From Chlamydiota bacterium (lineage in GTDB: Bacteria; Chlamydiota; Chlamydiia; Chlamydiales; Parachlamydiaceae): DNA of 28,097 nucleotides. The position numbers were made by a program, and so were the translations under genes. The stretch is from NCBI GenBank assembly GCA_013286075.1, contig JABDGJ010000010.1, forward strand, positions 1 to 28,097. The letters are read 5' to 3'. This document shows positions 14,832 to 23,534 of this stretch, one piece after another. How positions within the stretch are numbered: position 1 is the first letter of the stretch; each line of letters begins with the position of its first letter. Under the pieces are notes generated by a model that saw nothing but the letters and a program-made list of their open reading frames with translations, was not told where the DNA came from and ran no database searches.

Positions 14832-16837
14832 TGGAATTTTTTTTATTTAAAGAATTATTGCTGATTCTTCTCTTTTCCATTTTTGTTCTTTTGGTGGGGT
14901 ACCGATTGGGTATTCCCCCTATTGTAGGATTTATCCTTACAGGAATTTTTGCAGGACCTCATGGTCTTGGCTTAATAGAAAAAATGGATCATGTAGAAAG
15001 CATTGCTCAGTTGGGAGTCATACTTCTTCTGTTTGGAATCGGAATGGAGTTTTCTTTAAAAAAACTAGGAGAAATCCGAAGACAGTTCTTACTGGGAGGA
15101 TCGCTTCAAGTTGGCTTAACTATTCTTGCGAGTATTGCAATAGGCAGATTTCTACAACGTTCTTGGGAGGAGGCTATTTTTTTAGGATTTCTTCTTTCTA
15201 TGAGTAGCACTGCTATTGTACTTGGAATCCTTGAACACGAAGGAGAAACTGAGAGTCCTCATGGAAAAATCTCAATTGCTATCTTGATTTTTCAAGACAT
15301 GATCGCAATTCCGATGTTGCTTTTGATTCCTTTGCTCGGAAATAAAGGAGGGAGCGAAACCGGGCAACACCTTTTCCTTTTATGGCCTGTTTTGAAAGGA
15401 ATTTTTATTTTAAGTATGGTGTTTTTCCTTGCGAGATTTATTGTTCCTCATCTTTTGCTTTCCGTTTCACGAACAAGAAATAAAGAGCTATTTTTAGTTT
15501 CCGTTCTCACTCTTTGTTTTAGCGTAGCATGGTTGAGTTCATCGCTTGGGTTATCCTTAACAGTAGGCGCTTTTTTAGCTGGCCTTATTGTTTCTGAGTC
15601 TGATTATAGAAATGAAGCTTTCAACCATATTTTTCCTTTTCAAGCTCTTTTTATTAGCTTTTTTTTTATCTCTGTCGGAATGCTACTCGATCTCAAGTTT
15701 ATTTTTTCTGAACCAGGAATCATTCTTTTTCTTTCTCTTTGCCTATTATTCCTTAAAATGAGTACGGGAATTCTCACCACTTTTTTGTTAGGTCTACCGA
15801 TTCGAGTGGCAGTCCTTGTAGGAATAGCTTTATCACAAGCAGGGGAATTCTCCTTTGTTTTAGCAAAGGTGGGTATTTCCCACGGATTGGGTTCTGATTA
15901 TTATTATCAACTCTTTTTAACCTCTTCCGTATGTACTTTATTAATTAGTCCTATTCTTATTCATTTTTCTCCTCAGATTGCTGCTTGGATCTCATTGCTT
16001 CCTCTCCCACAAAAATGGAAAACGGGATTTAATAAAGAAGAAATGGGAAATCAACAAGAATTGCAAAATCATGTGATCATCATCGGTTTTGGATTGAGTG
16101 GTCAAACAGTCTCTATGGCATGTAAATCGGCAGGCGTGCCCTACATCATTTTGGAAATGAATCCTGATATTGTCAGACTGCAAAAAAAACTTGGGGAACC
16201 AATCCATTTTGGGGACGCGACACACTTATCTGTTCTTAAATATCTCCATTTTCATCAAGCAAAAGCAGTTGTTGTTTTAATCAACGATCCAATCGCTACC
16301 CAAAATATTATCAAAGTTGCAAGAAAGATAAATCCAACGATTTTTATTATTGTCCGGGCTCGATATGCGAGAGAAGTTGCACCTATGAAGCAGCTAGGCG
16401 CCGATGAGGTTGTTCCTGATGAACTAGGAACTTCGATAGAAGTTTTTGTAAGACTCTTGCGGCAATACCATGTACCAGAAGACGAAGTAAATACTTTTAT
16501 AGCCAAGATTCGAGCGCATGTGAATGAATATTATATTGCACAACAGGCACTCAAAACAAAATTATCAGACGTAAAACTCGATCTTTCACAAGTCGAGATT
16601 ATTTCTTCTCGCATTCATTCCAACTCAACATTGTTAGGAAAGTCTTTGTCTCAAGCGCAGCTGAGAAATTTGCATGGGCTTTCTGTTCTTTTCATTCGAC
16701 GCGGCACAGAAATTCTCTCAAATCCATCTGCAGACACACAACTGAAAGAAAATGATATTCTTGTCATGGTTAGAGACCAACAATCACCTTTGGTAGACCG
16801 AGAATTATTCGGACAATCGGTATTAGGAGAAGGATGA
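14831..16837 (+). CDS. Kef/YbaL-type monovalent cation:proton antiporter (CPA2) with RCK domain
   Basis: 668-residue CPA2-family antiporter. About 12-13 membrane segments span residues 1-395, with YRLGIPPIVGFILTGIFAGP at the N-terminus and the IFQDMIAIP motif near 153-161 that carries the cation-site Asp. A cytoplasmic TrkA-N/RCK domain follows from about residue 414, with the dinucleotide-binding loop VIIIGFGLSGQ and GDATH, then a TrkA-C domain (about 585-660). Such proteins exchange K+ or Na+ for H+ and are gated by NAD(H) or other ligands. No KefF/KefG-like ancillary gene is nearby. The ATG overlaps the CPAF stop (TAATG), so translation is probably coupled. Glutathione gating (KefB/KefC) cannot be claimed from sequence; YbaL/RosB-type is equally likely. 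Confidence 0.92.
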   Translation: MEFFLFKELLLILLFSIFVLLVGYRLGIPPIVGFILTGIFAGPHGLGLIEKMDHVESIAQLGVILLLFGIGMEFSLKKLGEIRRQFLLGGSLQVGLTILASIAIGRFLQRSWEEAIFLGFLLSMSSTAIVLGILEHEGETESPHGKISIAILIFQDMIAIPMLLLIPLLGNKGGSETGQHLFLLWPVLKGIFILSMVFFLARFIVPHLLLSVSRTRNKELFLVSVLTLCFSVAWLSSSLGLSLTVGAFLAGLIVSESDYRNEAFNHIFPFQALFISFFFISVGMLLDLKFIFSEPGIILFLSLCLLFLKMSTGILTTFLLGLPIRVAVLVGIALSQAGEFSFVLAKVGISHGLGSDYYYQLFLTSSVCTLLISPILIHFSPQIAAWISLLPLPQKWKTGFNKEEMGNQQELQNHVIIIGFGLSGQTVSMACKSAGVPYIILEMNPDIVRLQKKLGEPIHFGDATHLSVLKYLHFHQAKAVVVLINDPIATQNIIKVARKINPTIFIIVRARYAREVAPMKQLGADEVVPDELGTSIEVFVRLLRQYHVPEDEVNTFIAKIRAHVNEYYIAQQALKTKLSDVKLDLSQVEIISSRIHSNSTLLGKSLSQAQLRNLHGLSVLFIRRGTEILSNPSADTQLKENDILVMVRDQQSPLVDRELFGQSVLGEG

Positions 16838-17205
16838 GGTCATTTTGACACAATTCAGGTAAGATGGTAGATGAGTGTGAGTCCTCGGACAAAAGAGCAA
16901 TGATTGAAACGCAGAGAAAAACCCTCTATCCTCTCCGCATCTCCCCGACTCCCCGCCTCTACGTTAATAGTTTTTTGCCTAAGGTCGAATCCATGTAAAT
17001 TATTCTCACCCATCTACCCTCCCTCCTACCACAATTCAAGCTTTTCATTTTCTAACCATCGTTCACCTTTCACTACAATCGCCCACAGCACCCTAAATAA
17101 AAAAAATTAATTAATAATGCCAATAAATAATTATTATTAATATATAATAAAGTTATTGTTAATTATTTGTTTAGAATACCTGTATTGTATTTTTAAATAT
17201 AAAAT
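16838..17205. other. Intergenic region: C-rich repeat half and AT-rich half
   Basis: About 368 bases without a convincing gene. The first two thirds (about 16900-17095) are unusually C/T-rich on the plus strand, unlike the surrounding DNA, and include a 9-bp periodic repeat at 16931-16965. The last 110 bases are almost pure A/T, with TTAATTAATAAT-type runs, and probably contain the promoter of the gene at 17206, though I cannot pick hexamers with confidence. No terminator with a T-run was found after the antiporter gene. Confidence 0.6.
16931..16965. repeat. Degenerate 9-bp periodic repeat (CTCYGC type) with flanking inverted repeat
   Basis: Successive units read CTCTCCGCA, TCTCCCCGA, CTCCCCGCC, TCTACGTTA. 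The right end, CTCTACGTT (16957-16965), is an imperfect inverted match (one mismatch) to AACGCAGAG at 16908-16916. The pattern resembles CTCTGCG-type low-complexity repeats common in the intergenic DNA of several bacterial phyla. Family assignment is from memory and not verified. Confidence 0.5.
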
Positions 17206-19488
17206 ATGTTATACTATGATTATATGATTCATAACAACAAAGTACTATTTTTATCTTCTGCAGGCGGTTTTGTAAGCCAAAGTATATCAAAACTAGGTCG
17301 TTTTATTATAAGACCGTTTCATTTTTTAAATTCTACTTTAACACCTCTCGCTATAAAGATTGGAAATTTTGCTAAGACGCATTTTGCTACACAAAACACG
17401 GGTAAAAAAATAGCGGATAGCCCTGCCTCTTACCCCTCTAAAGAAGAATCAGAGTTGCTTAAAGAATGGATAAGGGGTGACTACGACACGAATATAAAAA
17501 ATATCGATGATATTCCTAAAGACAACCAAGAAAAATTGCGGTCTTTTTTAATTCAAGCGATCGAATTGCATCATCCTAAAGTAACAAGTTATTTATTAAA
17601 CCTAGTGGAAAAACTTCCCGATGATTTCCAAGTAGCACCTTGGTCTGATCCAGTTGTAAATGCAAGCTTTGTATATAATGTTATAACAAGTAATAAAGAA
17701 AAGGGAAAAAACTTTCTAGAACTCTTAAAACGTTTAGAAAAAACGATTGTTTTTACTAATGGGATTCATAAAAACGATTATGAATATTATCAAGAGATGA
17801 TAAATTATGGGTATGTAATTGAATATAAAATAATTAAAGATAAATTGGATATAAAAGACTATGTTTTTATCGATAAAGTATTGGCGAAAATGCCTGAAAG
17901 TTGGTGGGAGGAACACGGGCGTTCGATTCTAGAAGATCTTGCAGAAAGGGAAGACCCTATTACAATGAAAATAATCTTAAAACACTGTCCTAGAATTGCT
18001 TCTTATTGTTCTCTAGAATTGTTTGCCAAAACTCTTGACGCGGGGAAAAAAGATTTTGTCTCTTTTCTCCTTACAAATGGGTTCATCATCACCGAAAAAG
18101 ACATTCGAGAAAAACAACTCATTGCTTCTGCTTTGCGCACAAATAACTTAGATTTGCTTTGCACGTTTTGTGAATATGCAAAGAAAGCGGGGATGGTGGA
18201 GTGTTCCTATCCAGAAATTCTAAAAATCGATGAATCTACTCTTAATGATAAAGAAAAGATGAAAGAGTTGTTGTTTGGTTTTGCGATGAATTCTTCCCTT
18301 TTGTCAGTTTATCAATTGGTTAGACACTATCCACAGATGTATGCTGTTTTACCAGACGTTATTCGAAAAACAGCCCTTCTTGTCCGTTTTCCCAATTTTG
18401 ACATGGTTACTGAAAGTGAAGTAAATAAAGTATCTGAATTAGGCGATCGAAGTCGAGATGATTATATCCAAGCGAGCCACAGCTATGCTGATAAAAATTT
18501 AACTTTTATAAATAACACTCTTCCTTCATTGCCTACGATGAAACGAATCGATGTATTGCGCGAAATGATAAAAAATAGAAAAAAAGAGGATGGAAGTCAT
18601 TATAACAAGCTGCAGATAGATGAATCATACCTTTCGCATACAGATATTATGGCGAATAAACGTTATAGCCATTCTCTAAGGCATTTGCGTGAACTACAAA
18701 TGGATAATGAAAAAAATGAGTGGGGAAATGCTTACAATCAAGAAGTAATCACCTCTTCCTATTTGCTTCCACGTTCTTATCCGCCTGGGCGGAGCGAAAG
18801 AGTAAGGACAAGCGTTGTTAGACCCAAGGAGTGGAACCACCCAACCAAAGAATATGTTGAGCAATTCCAAAGTCATTTAGAAGATTTGCATAAAGAAATT
18901 ATCGAGTACCAAATAAATCCTAGTGACCCTACAAGCAAAAAAACATTGCTCGAAAAAATCACTCGAGTGTATTGGCTGATGTCCACTCTTTGCGAAGCAT
19001 GGAGAGGAACGCCTCATAATGTCATGATTTGGCTTAATCTTGTGTATGCACATCATGGACTGCCTCCTCCTGTTCCAGTGCGAGACCATTTCTTTCTCGA
19101 TAATACGATGTTAATGACCCCCTTTGTCGAAAGAGCGATCGAAAAATGGGACTCTTATTTTGAACCTACTTTAGATCAAGCATTAGAATATAATTCTGAA
19201 CAAGAGAAGTACGCCTATTTAAAAGAGATCATTCATCAACACCCTGATCTACTCACTCTTTGTTCTCTTGAAGCAAGAGAGAAACTTCAATCTATGAAGT
19301 CAGAAGTTTCTAATCTGGATCCTACTCCATTGAGTGACAACGAAACATTGCCTCAGACAAGCCAATTGACACCAACTCAAGCATTGCGTCTCCAAGAACT
19401 TAGAACCTGGGCAAAAACAAACGTCAAATTGACAACAAAGGAATGGGCTGAATTCAATCAATTAAAAGCACTTGAAAACACGCCCTAA
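17206..19488 (+). CDS. Large helical protein of unknown function, candidate effector
   Basis: 760 residues; I do not recognise the family. There is no signal peptide and no strong membrane segment; residues 12-56 are moderately hydrophobic. Residues about 80-400 look like a helical solenoid of ankyrin-like pairs (LIQAIELHHPKVTSYLLNLV, then LLTNGFIITEKD with ASALRTNNLDLL) but without the canonical ankyrin consensus. Residues about 560-655 form a distinct, Trp-rich helical block with VYWLMSTLCEAWRGTPHNV and HHGLPPPVPVRD. Its RG(T/S) followed by a helix and G-PP is a layout I associate loosely with repeats in some bacterial effectors; this is weak. The tail is Pro/Thr-rich. ATGs at 17206 and 17224 both lack ribosome binding sites. 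It stands alone between the antiporter and CDF genes. Effector function is inference from size, solenoid form and the type III secretion background. Confidence 0.75.
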   Translation: MLYYDYMIHNNKVLFLSSAGGFVSQSISKLGRFIIRPFHFLNSTLTPLAIKIGNFAKTHFATQNTGKKIADSPASYPSKEESELLKEWIRGDYDTNIKNIDDIPKDNQEKLRSFLIQAIELHHPKVTSYLLNLVEKLPDDFQVAPWSDPVVNASFVYNVITSNKEKGKNFLELLKRLEKTIVFTNGIHKNDYEYYQEMINYGYVIEYKIIKDKLDIKDYVFIDKVLAKMPESWWEEHGRSILEDLAEREDPITMKIILKHCPRIASYCSLELFAKTLDAGKKDFVSFLLTNGFIITEKDIREKQLIASALRTNNLDLLCTFCEYAKKAGMVECSYPEILKIDESTLNDKEKMKELLFGFAMNSSLLSVYQLVRHYPQMYAVLPDVIRKTALLVRFPNFDMVTESEVNKVSELGDRSRDDYIQASHSYADKNLTFINNTLPSLPTMKRIDVLREMIKNRKKEDGSHYNKLQIDESYLSHTDIMANKRYSHSLRHLRELQMDNEKNEWGNAYNQEVITSSYLLPRSYPPGRSERVRTSVVRPKEWNHPTKEYVEQFQSHLEDLHKEIIEYQINPSDPTSKKTLLEKITRVYWLMSTLCEAWRGTPHNVMIWLNLVYAHHGLPPPVPVRDHFFLDNTMLMTPFVERAIEKWDSYFEPTLDQALEYNSEQEKYAYLKEIIHQHPDLLTLCSLEAREKLQSMKSEVSNLDPTPLSDNETLPQTSQLTPTQALRLQELRTWAKTNVKLTTKEWAEFNQLKALENTP

Positions 19489-19563
19489 TCATCCATTTCT
19501 TGTTTTTAATTTTCCTAGTTGTTAAAAAAGATCTTCTTCTGTCTACTCGGCGCTAGGATAAGG

Positions 19564-20508
19564 ATGACGTCTAGATTTCCAAAATCATTATTACTTCCCA
19601 GTTTTATTTACACCGAAAGAAATAAAAGAAATAAGAGCGTTATACGCGCCATCAAATTGGGGATTCTCTGTCGATTAGCAGTCATTGCATTTGAGCTGAT
19701 AGGTGTTATTTTAGTGGGTAGTGCCGTACTATTTTTAGACGCAATTGCCAGCTTTGCAGATGTCATGTGCAGTGTATTTCTCCTCATTTGTTTAAAAATA
19801 GCACACAAACCACCAGACGAGGATCATCCATTTGGTCATGGTCGGTATGAGCCACTTGGAGGTGTTTTTTCAGGAGTTCTTTTGATTGTTTTGGGAATTG
19901 TGATGCTTGTTCAACAATTATTAGGAGCTTTCCGAGAAGTGCACTTTGGTCAGATACACCCTTGGGCTTGGGTATTCCCTGTAATCACAGTCATTGTATT
20001 AGAAATTGCATACCAGATCATTATTAGAATCGCGAAAAAACAACATAGCCCAGCATTGATTAGCGATGCGTATCATTACCGTTTTGATAGTTTAACTAGT
20101 TTGTTTGCCACGCTTGCATTAGGAGTAGGTGCTATTTGGCCTACAATTAGTGTTGTTGTCGATTATGTGGGAGCTATTTCGATTGCTTTATTTATGACTC
20201 TTGTTGGGTTCTTTGCATCTAGAAAAAATTTCAATCAATTAATGGACAAGGTACCAGAGGAAAAATTTTTTCGGCTTGTCAAAAACGCTGCTCGCCAAAC
20301 GTCAGGCGTGGCAAGCACAGAAAAAATTCGGATCCAACAATATGGTCCTGATGCGCATGTCAATATTGACGTTGAGGTCGATCCTTCTTTAAGTGTTGCT
20401 AAAGCACATAAAATTAGCCAACAAGTCCGGCTTGAAATCCAAAAAGCGTGGCCTGCTGTTCGCGATGTTACTGTGCACATCGAACCTTTCTATAACAACG
20501 ATCATTAA
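19564..20508 (+). CDS. Cation diffusion facilitator (CDF) metal efflux transporter
   Basis: 314-residue CDF protein exporting divalent metals (Zn, Fe, Mn or Cd) in exchange for protons. Six membrane segments lie between residues 28 and 215. The family motif HPFGHGRYE is at 88-96. Metal-site residues: Asp66 in TM2 and His171/Asp175 in TM5 (DAYHYRFD). The TM2 position four residues before Asp66, usually His or Asp (Asn in some members), is Ala62. A C-terminal cytoplasmic ferredoxin-like domain is present (about 225-310). The ATG at 19564 has AGGA about five bases upstream. An in-frame TTG at 19519 is less likely. It lies 77 bases before menB on the same strand, so it may share the men transcript. 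Substrate cannot be told. Confidence 0.92.
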   Translation: MTSRFPKSLLLPSFIYTERNKRNKSVIRAIKLGILCRLAVIAFELIGVILVGSAVLFLDAIASFADVMCSVFLLICLKIAHKPPDEDHPFGHGRYEPLGGVFSGVLLIVLGIVMLVQQLLGAFREVHFGQIHPWAWVFPVITVIVLEIAYQIIIRIAKKQHSPALISDAYHYRFDSLTSLFATLALGVGAIWPTISVVVDYVGAISIALFMTLVGFFASRKNFNQLMDKVPEEKFFRLVKNAARQTSGVASTEKIRIQQYGPDAHVNIDVEVDPSLSVAKAHKISQQVRLEIQKAWPAVRDVTVHIEPFYNNDH

Positions 20509-20585
20509 GATGTGTCGTCATTTCTTGTATTTAATTTTTCCAATTGTTATACCGAATTGGTTTCAAGAATTGGGAGTCATCTCTT

Positions 20586-21413
20586 ATGAACACAACTTCT
20601 CTTTGGATTACAATTAAGCACTTTGAAGATATTCGACTAGAAAAAACGGAAGACGGAATCGGTAAAATTACGATTAATCGACCAGAAGTACGAAATGCTT
20701 TTCGACCAGAAACCGTTCAGGAAATGCAGGAAGCATTTGATATTTGCCGCAACGATCCTACCATTGGTGTAATTGTTTTAACAGGGGAGGGGAGTCTTGC
20801 TTTTTGTTCGGGAGGAGATCAACGAATTCGAGGAGATGAAGGGTATATTGGAGCAGATGGAATTCCACGCTTAAACGTCTTAGATCTCCACAAGCAAATG
20901 AGATCTCTTCCAAAGCCAATCATTGCTATGGTTGCGGGCTATGCAATTGGAGGAGGGCATGTTCTTCACATCGTATGTGACTTGACTATTGCTGCAGAAA
21001 ATGCACGGTTTGGTCAAGTGGGCCCCCGTGTCGGTTCTTTTGATGGGGGATTAGGAAGTAGTTACTTAGCCAGAATTGTTGGACAAAAAAAAGCGCGAGA
21101 AATTTGGTATCTTTGTAGACAATATTCTGCGCAAGAAGCTTTAGAAATGGGTCTTGTCAATTGCGTTGTTCCGTTAGATCAACTAGAAGAAGTCACCCTT
21201 CAATGGTGTCGTGAAATTCTCCAACATTCTCCTTTAGCTCTTCGGTGTTTGAAAGCTTCTTTAAATGCCGATTGCGATGGACAAATTGGATTGCTAGATT
21301 TGGCTGGAAACGCCACCATGCTCTATTACATGACAAAGGAAGCAAAAGAAGGAAAAGAAGCGTTTCAAGAAAAAAGAAAACCAGATTTTTCTTCTTTCCC
21401 TCGTCTTCCTTAA
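20586..21413 (+). CDS. menB: 1,4-dihydroxy-2-naphthoyl-CoA synthase MenB
   Basis: Crotonase-fold enzyme that closes the second ring of menaquinone by converting O-succinylbenzoyl-CoA to DHNA-CoA. 276 residues from ATG 20586, which has GGGAG ten bases upstream; an upstream in-frame ATG at 20544 has no binding site. Characteristic motifs: [10 protein letters not shown], the oxyanion-hole segment [21 protein letters not shown], and the MenB signature [19 protein letters not shown] with the active-site Asp. The last is diagnostic against ordinary enoyl-CoA hydratases. It is followed after ten bases by menA. Confidence 0.97.
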   Translation: MNTTSLWITIKHFEDIRLEKTEDGIGKITINRPEVRNAFRPETVQEMQEAFDICRNDPTIGVIVLTGEGSLAFCSGGDQRIRGDEGYIGADGIPRLNVLDLHKQMRSLPKPIIAMVAGYAIGGGHVLHIVCDLTIAAENARFGQVGPRVGSFDGGLGSSYLARIVGQKKAREIWYLCRQYSAQEALEMGLVNCVVPLDQLEEVTLQWCREILQHSPLALRCLKASLNADCDGQIGLLDLAGNATMLYYMTKEAKEGKEAFQEKRKPDFSSFPRLP

Positions 21414-21423
21414 AGGAGGATAA

Positions 21424-22341
21424 ATGGATTATCAGACGTATATTTCCACCCAAAAAACAAAAAAAACATTCGCTAAAGGATGGATTCTTGCTTGTAGACC
21501 CGAAACAAAAACATTGTCGGTTTGCTTAATTCCCATCTTAGTCAGCATTGCTTTAGTCTACAAACACACCAAATCAATCGATTGGATTTTATTTCTTTCC
21601 GCCTGTTTTTTCGCTCCTTGCATTCAAATGGGAATGAATATGATTGGCGATGCGCTTGATTATAAAAAAGGGGAGGTTTTGGAGAATAAACTGGGGGACC
21701 AAAGAGCCGCTCTTTTTCCTATTCAACACATCCTGAACGGAGGATACTTTTTTTTAACCCTAGCAGCTATATTTGCCCTTCCATTAATGGTCGCAGGAGG
21801 TGGGCTCTATGTTGTTTTAGTATGTGTGTCGATTGCTTGTGCGTATTGTTATACAGGAGGTCCCTACCCATTTGGATATCTTGGCCTTAGCGAATTTCTA
21901 TTACTTATTTTTTATGGCTGGGTTGCTGTCCTTGCTACTTATTATATTCAAACACATACTTGGAACGCTTCTGTTTTATTGGCAGGCGCACAAATGGGCT
22001 GCTTAGCAATTGTCCCACTTGCGATCAATAACTTTAGAGATTACCAAGCAGACGCTTTAATTCAAAAAAAAACATTAGCAGTCCGTTTTGGACTTCTTTT
22101 TTCTCGATGGGAGATTACTCTATTTTCTCTTCTTCCCTTTATAGTTGGATTATTTTGGATATCCGAAGAAAAAAATAAATGGATGGCATTTTTGCCATGT
22201 TTTGTTTTAATTCCCACTGTTCGCAATCTTTGGTTTATTTGGAATCGTGATCCGAGTCGCGAATCCACCGCATCTATAGCCAGGAGTGCAAAAATTCAGC
22301 TTGGTTTTGGATTATTACTCATTCTCGGATCTTTCATGTGA
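21424..22341 (+). CDS. menA: 1,4-dihydroxy-2-naphthoate polyprenyltransferase MenA (UbiA family)
   Basis: Membrane prenyltransferase that attaches the isoprenoid tail to DHNA to give demethylmenaquinone. 305 residues, eight to nine hydrophobic segments. Both Mg-prenyl-diphosphate motifs are visible: NMIGDALD (Asn72, Asp76, Asp79) and NNFRDYQAD (Asp206, Asp210). An excellent ribosome binding site, AAAGGAGG, precedes the ATG. The stop TGA overlaps the GTG start of menE by four bases. Given MenB and MenE on either side, MenA is more likely than other UbiA-type enzymes. Confidence 0.94.
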   Translation: MDYQTYISTQKTKKTFAKGWILACRPETKTLSVCLIPILVSIALVYKHTKSIDWILFLSACFFAPCIQMGMNMIGDALDYKKGEVLENKLGDQRAALFPIQHILNGGYFFLTLAAIFALPLMVAGGGLYVVLVCVSIACAYCYTGGPYPFGYLGLSEFLLLIFYGWVAVLATYYIQTHTWNASVLLAGAQMGCLAIVPLAINNFRDYQADALIQKKTLAVRFGLLFSRWEITLFSLLPFIVGLFWISEEKNKWMAFLPCFVLIPTVRNLWFIWNRDPSRESTASIARSAKIQLGFGLLLILGSFM

Positions 22342-23534
22342 ATAAACCCATTTGCTGGACTGATGAACAATCCTATTTATTTGCCAATCCCTGCTATTCG
22401 GAACAAGAGAGAAGACAATTTACCTGTATTTTAGAACAAGCAATTTCTTGGCCGGGCCATATTTGGTTGTCGACATCGGGAACCTTGAATCAAAAGTGGG
22501 TAGGATTATCTAAAAAAGCTTTATTAGCTTCGGCTACTGCCGTAAATCAACATATAAAAAGCTCGCCAGAAGATCGTTGGATCCATACTCTTCCCGATTT
22601 TCATGTAGGGGGAATCAGCATTTGGGCTCGATCTTTTTTAAGTGGTGCAAAAGTTTTTGATTTTAAAACTATTTCTCAAAAATGGGATCCAAAAGCATTT
22701 CATTCTTATATTTCTTTTCATGAAGGAACGTTGGTTTCATTAGTTCCTGCACAAGTATATGATCTTGTGGTAGAGAAACTAAGAGCACCCCAAAGCCTTC
22801 GCGCAGTAATTGTAGGGGGAGGGGCCTTACATGAGCCACTATATAAAGAAGGGATTGCTCTTGGCTGGCCCTTGCTGCCTAGCTATGGAATGACAGAATG
22901 TGGTTCACAAGTGGCCACAGCTCCTCTATTGAGTTGGAAAGAAAGCAAGCTTCCTCCCTTAGAACTCCTTTCTCATCTACAAGCCAAATGTATAAATGGA
23001 AAATTTTTTTTGTTTGGTCCTTCTTTGCTCTCTTGTTATGGATATCAAGAAGCAGGAAAAATTTGTTATCGAGACCCAAAAGTCAGCGGGTGGTTTGAGA
23101 CAGATGATAGTGGAATAATTACAAATCGAACTCTTTCTTTTTTAGGAAGAGGGGATCGGATCATCAAAATTGGAGGAGAGAAAGTGGATATGTTTTTATT
23201 GGAGTCTCACTTTCAAACTGTACTCATAGAATTGAGATTTGAAGAAGATGCCATTTTATTTTCTTCCTCAGATGATCGATTAGGTCATTGTATCTCTCTT
23301 GTCACAAATGCAAAAGATGATCAAAAAATAGATTTTCTTATTAAAAAATTTAATCAAATGGTTTTGCCGTTTGAAAGAATAAAGAAAATTGGTTATGTCA
23401 ATAGTATTCCGCGTACCCCTCTTGGTAAAATTATCTACTCTGAGTTGAACAAGTTGAGTTTCTATGGACTACGAGAAGGTGAGAAATCTAGAGAGGGAAT
23501 TAAAAAATACAATAGAGGGCGAGGTCCGTTTTGA
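22338..23534 (+). CDS. menE: O-succinylbenzoate--CoA ligase MenE
   Basis: Acyl-adenylate-forming enzyme that activates O-succinylbenzoate with ATP and CoA, the step before MenB. 398 residues, somewhat shorter than common MenE (about 450-490), mainly because the N-terminal part is reduced. Motifs: the P-loop WLSTSGTLNQKW near residue 43-54, DFHVGGISIW, SYGMTECGSQ near 182-191, and the C-terminal SIPRTPLGKI with the catalytic Lys. The GTG start at 22338 overlaps the menA stop by four bases, so translation is coupled. The last 24 codons overlap the next gene in another frame. They encode an Arg/Lys/Gly-rich tail that looks unlike a MenE end and may be an accidental extension. Confidence 0.94.
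   Translation: MNKPICWTDEQSYLFANPCYSEQERRQFTCILEQAISWPGHIWLSTSGTLNQKWVGLSKKALLASATAVNQHIKSSPEDRWIHTLPDFHVGGISIWARSFLSGAKVFDFKTISQKWDPKAFHSYISFHEGTLVSLVPAQVYDLVVEKLRAPQSLRAVIVGGGALHEPLYKEGIALGWPLLPSYGMTECGSQVATAPLLSWKESKLPPLELLSHLQAKCINGKFFLFGPSLLSCYGYQEAGKICYRDPKVSGWFETDDSGIITNRTLSFLGRGDRIIKIGGEKVDMFLLESHFQTVLIELRFEEDAILFSSSDDRLGHCISLVTNAKDDQKIDFLIKKFNQMVLPFERIKKIGYVNSIPRTPLGKIIYSELNKLSFYGLREGEKSREGIKKYNRGRGPF

Noticed and set aside
14506..14880. Minus-strand open frame of 124 codons across the CPAF/antiporter junction
   Set aside because: It lies opposite two strongly supported genes, its product has no recognisable domain, and it has no ribosome binding site. It is a by-product of the coding strand.
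16904..17110. Plus-strand frame of 68 codons in the C-rich gap
   Set aside because: It starts with TTG, has no ribosome binding site, and the Ser/Pro/His-rich product only mirrors the C/T-rich repeat composition.
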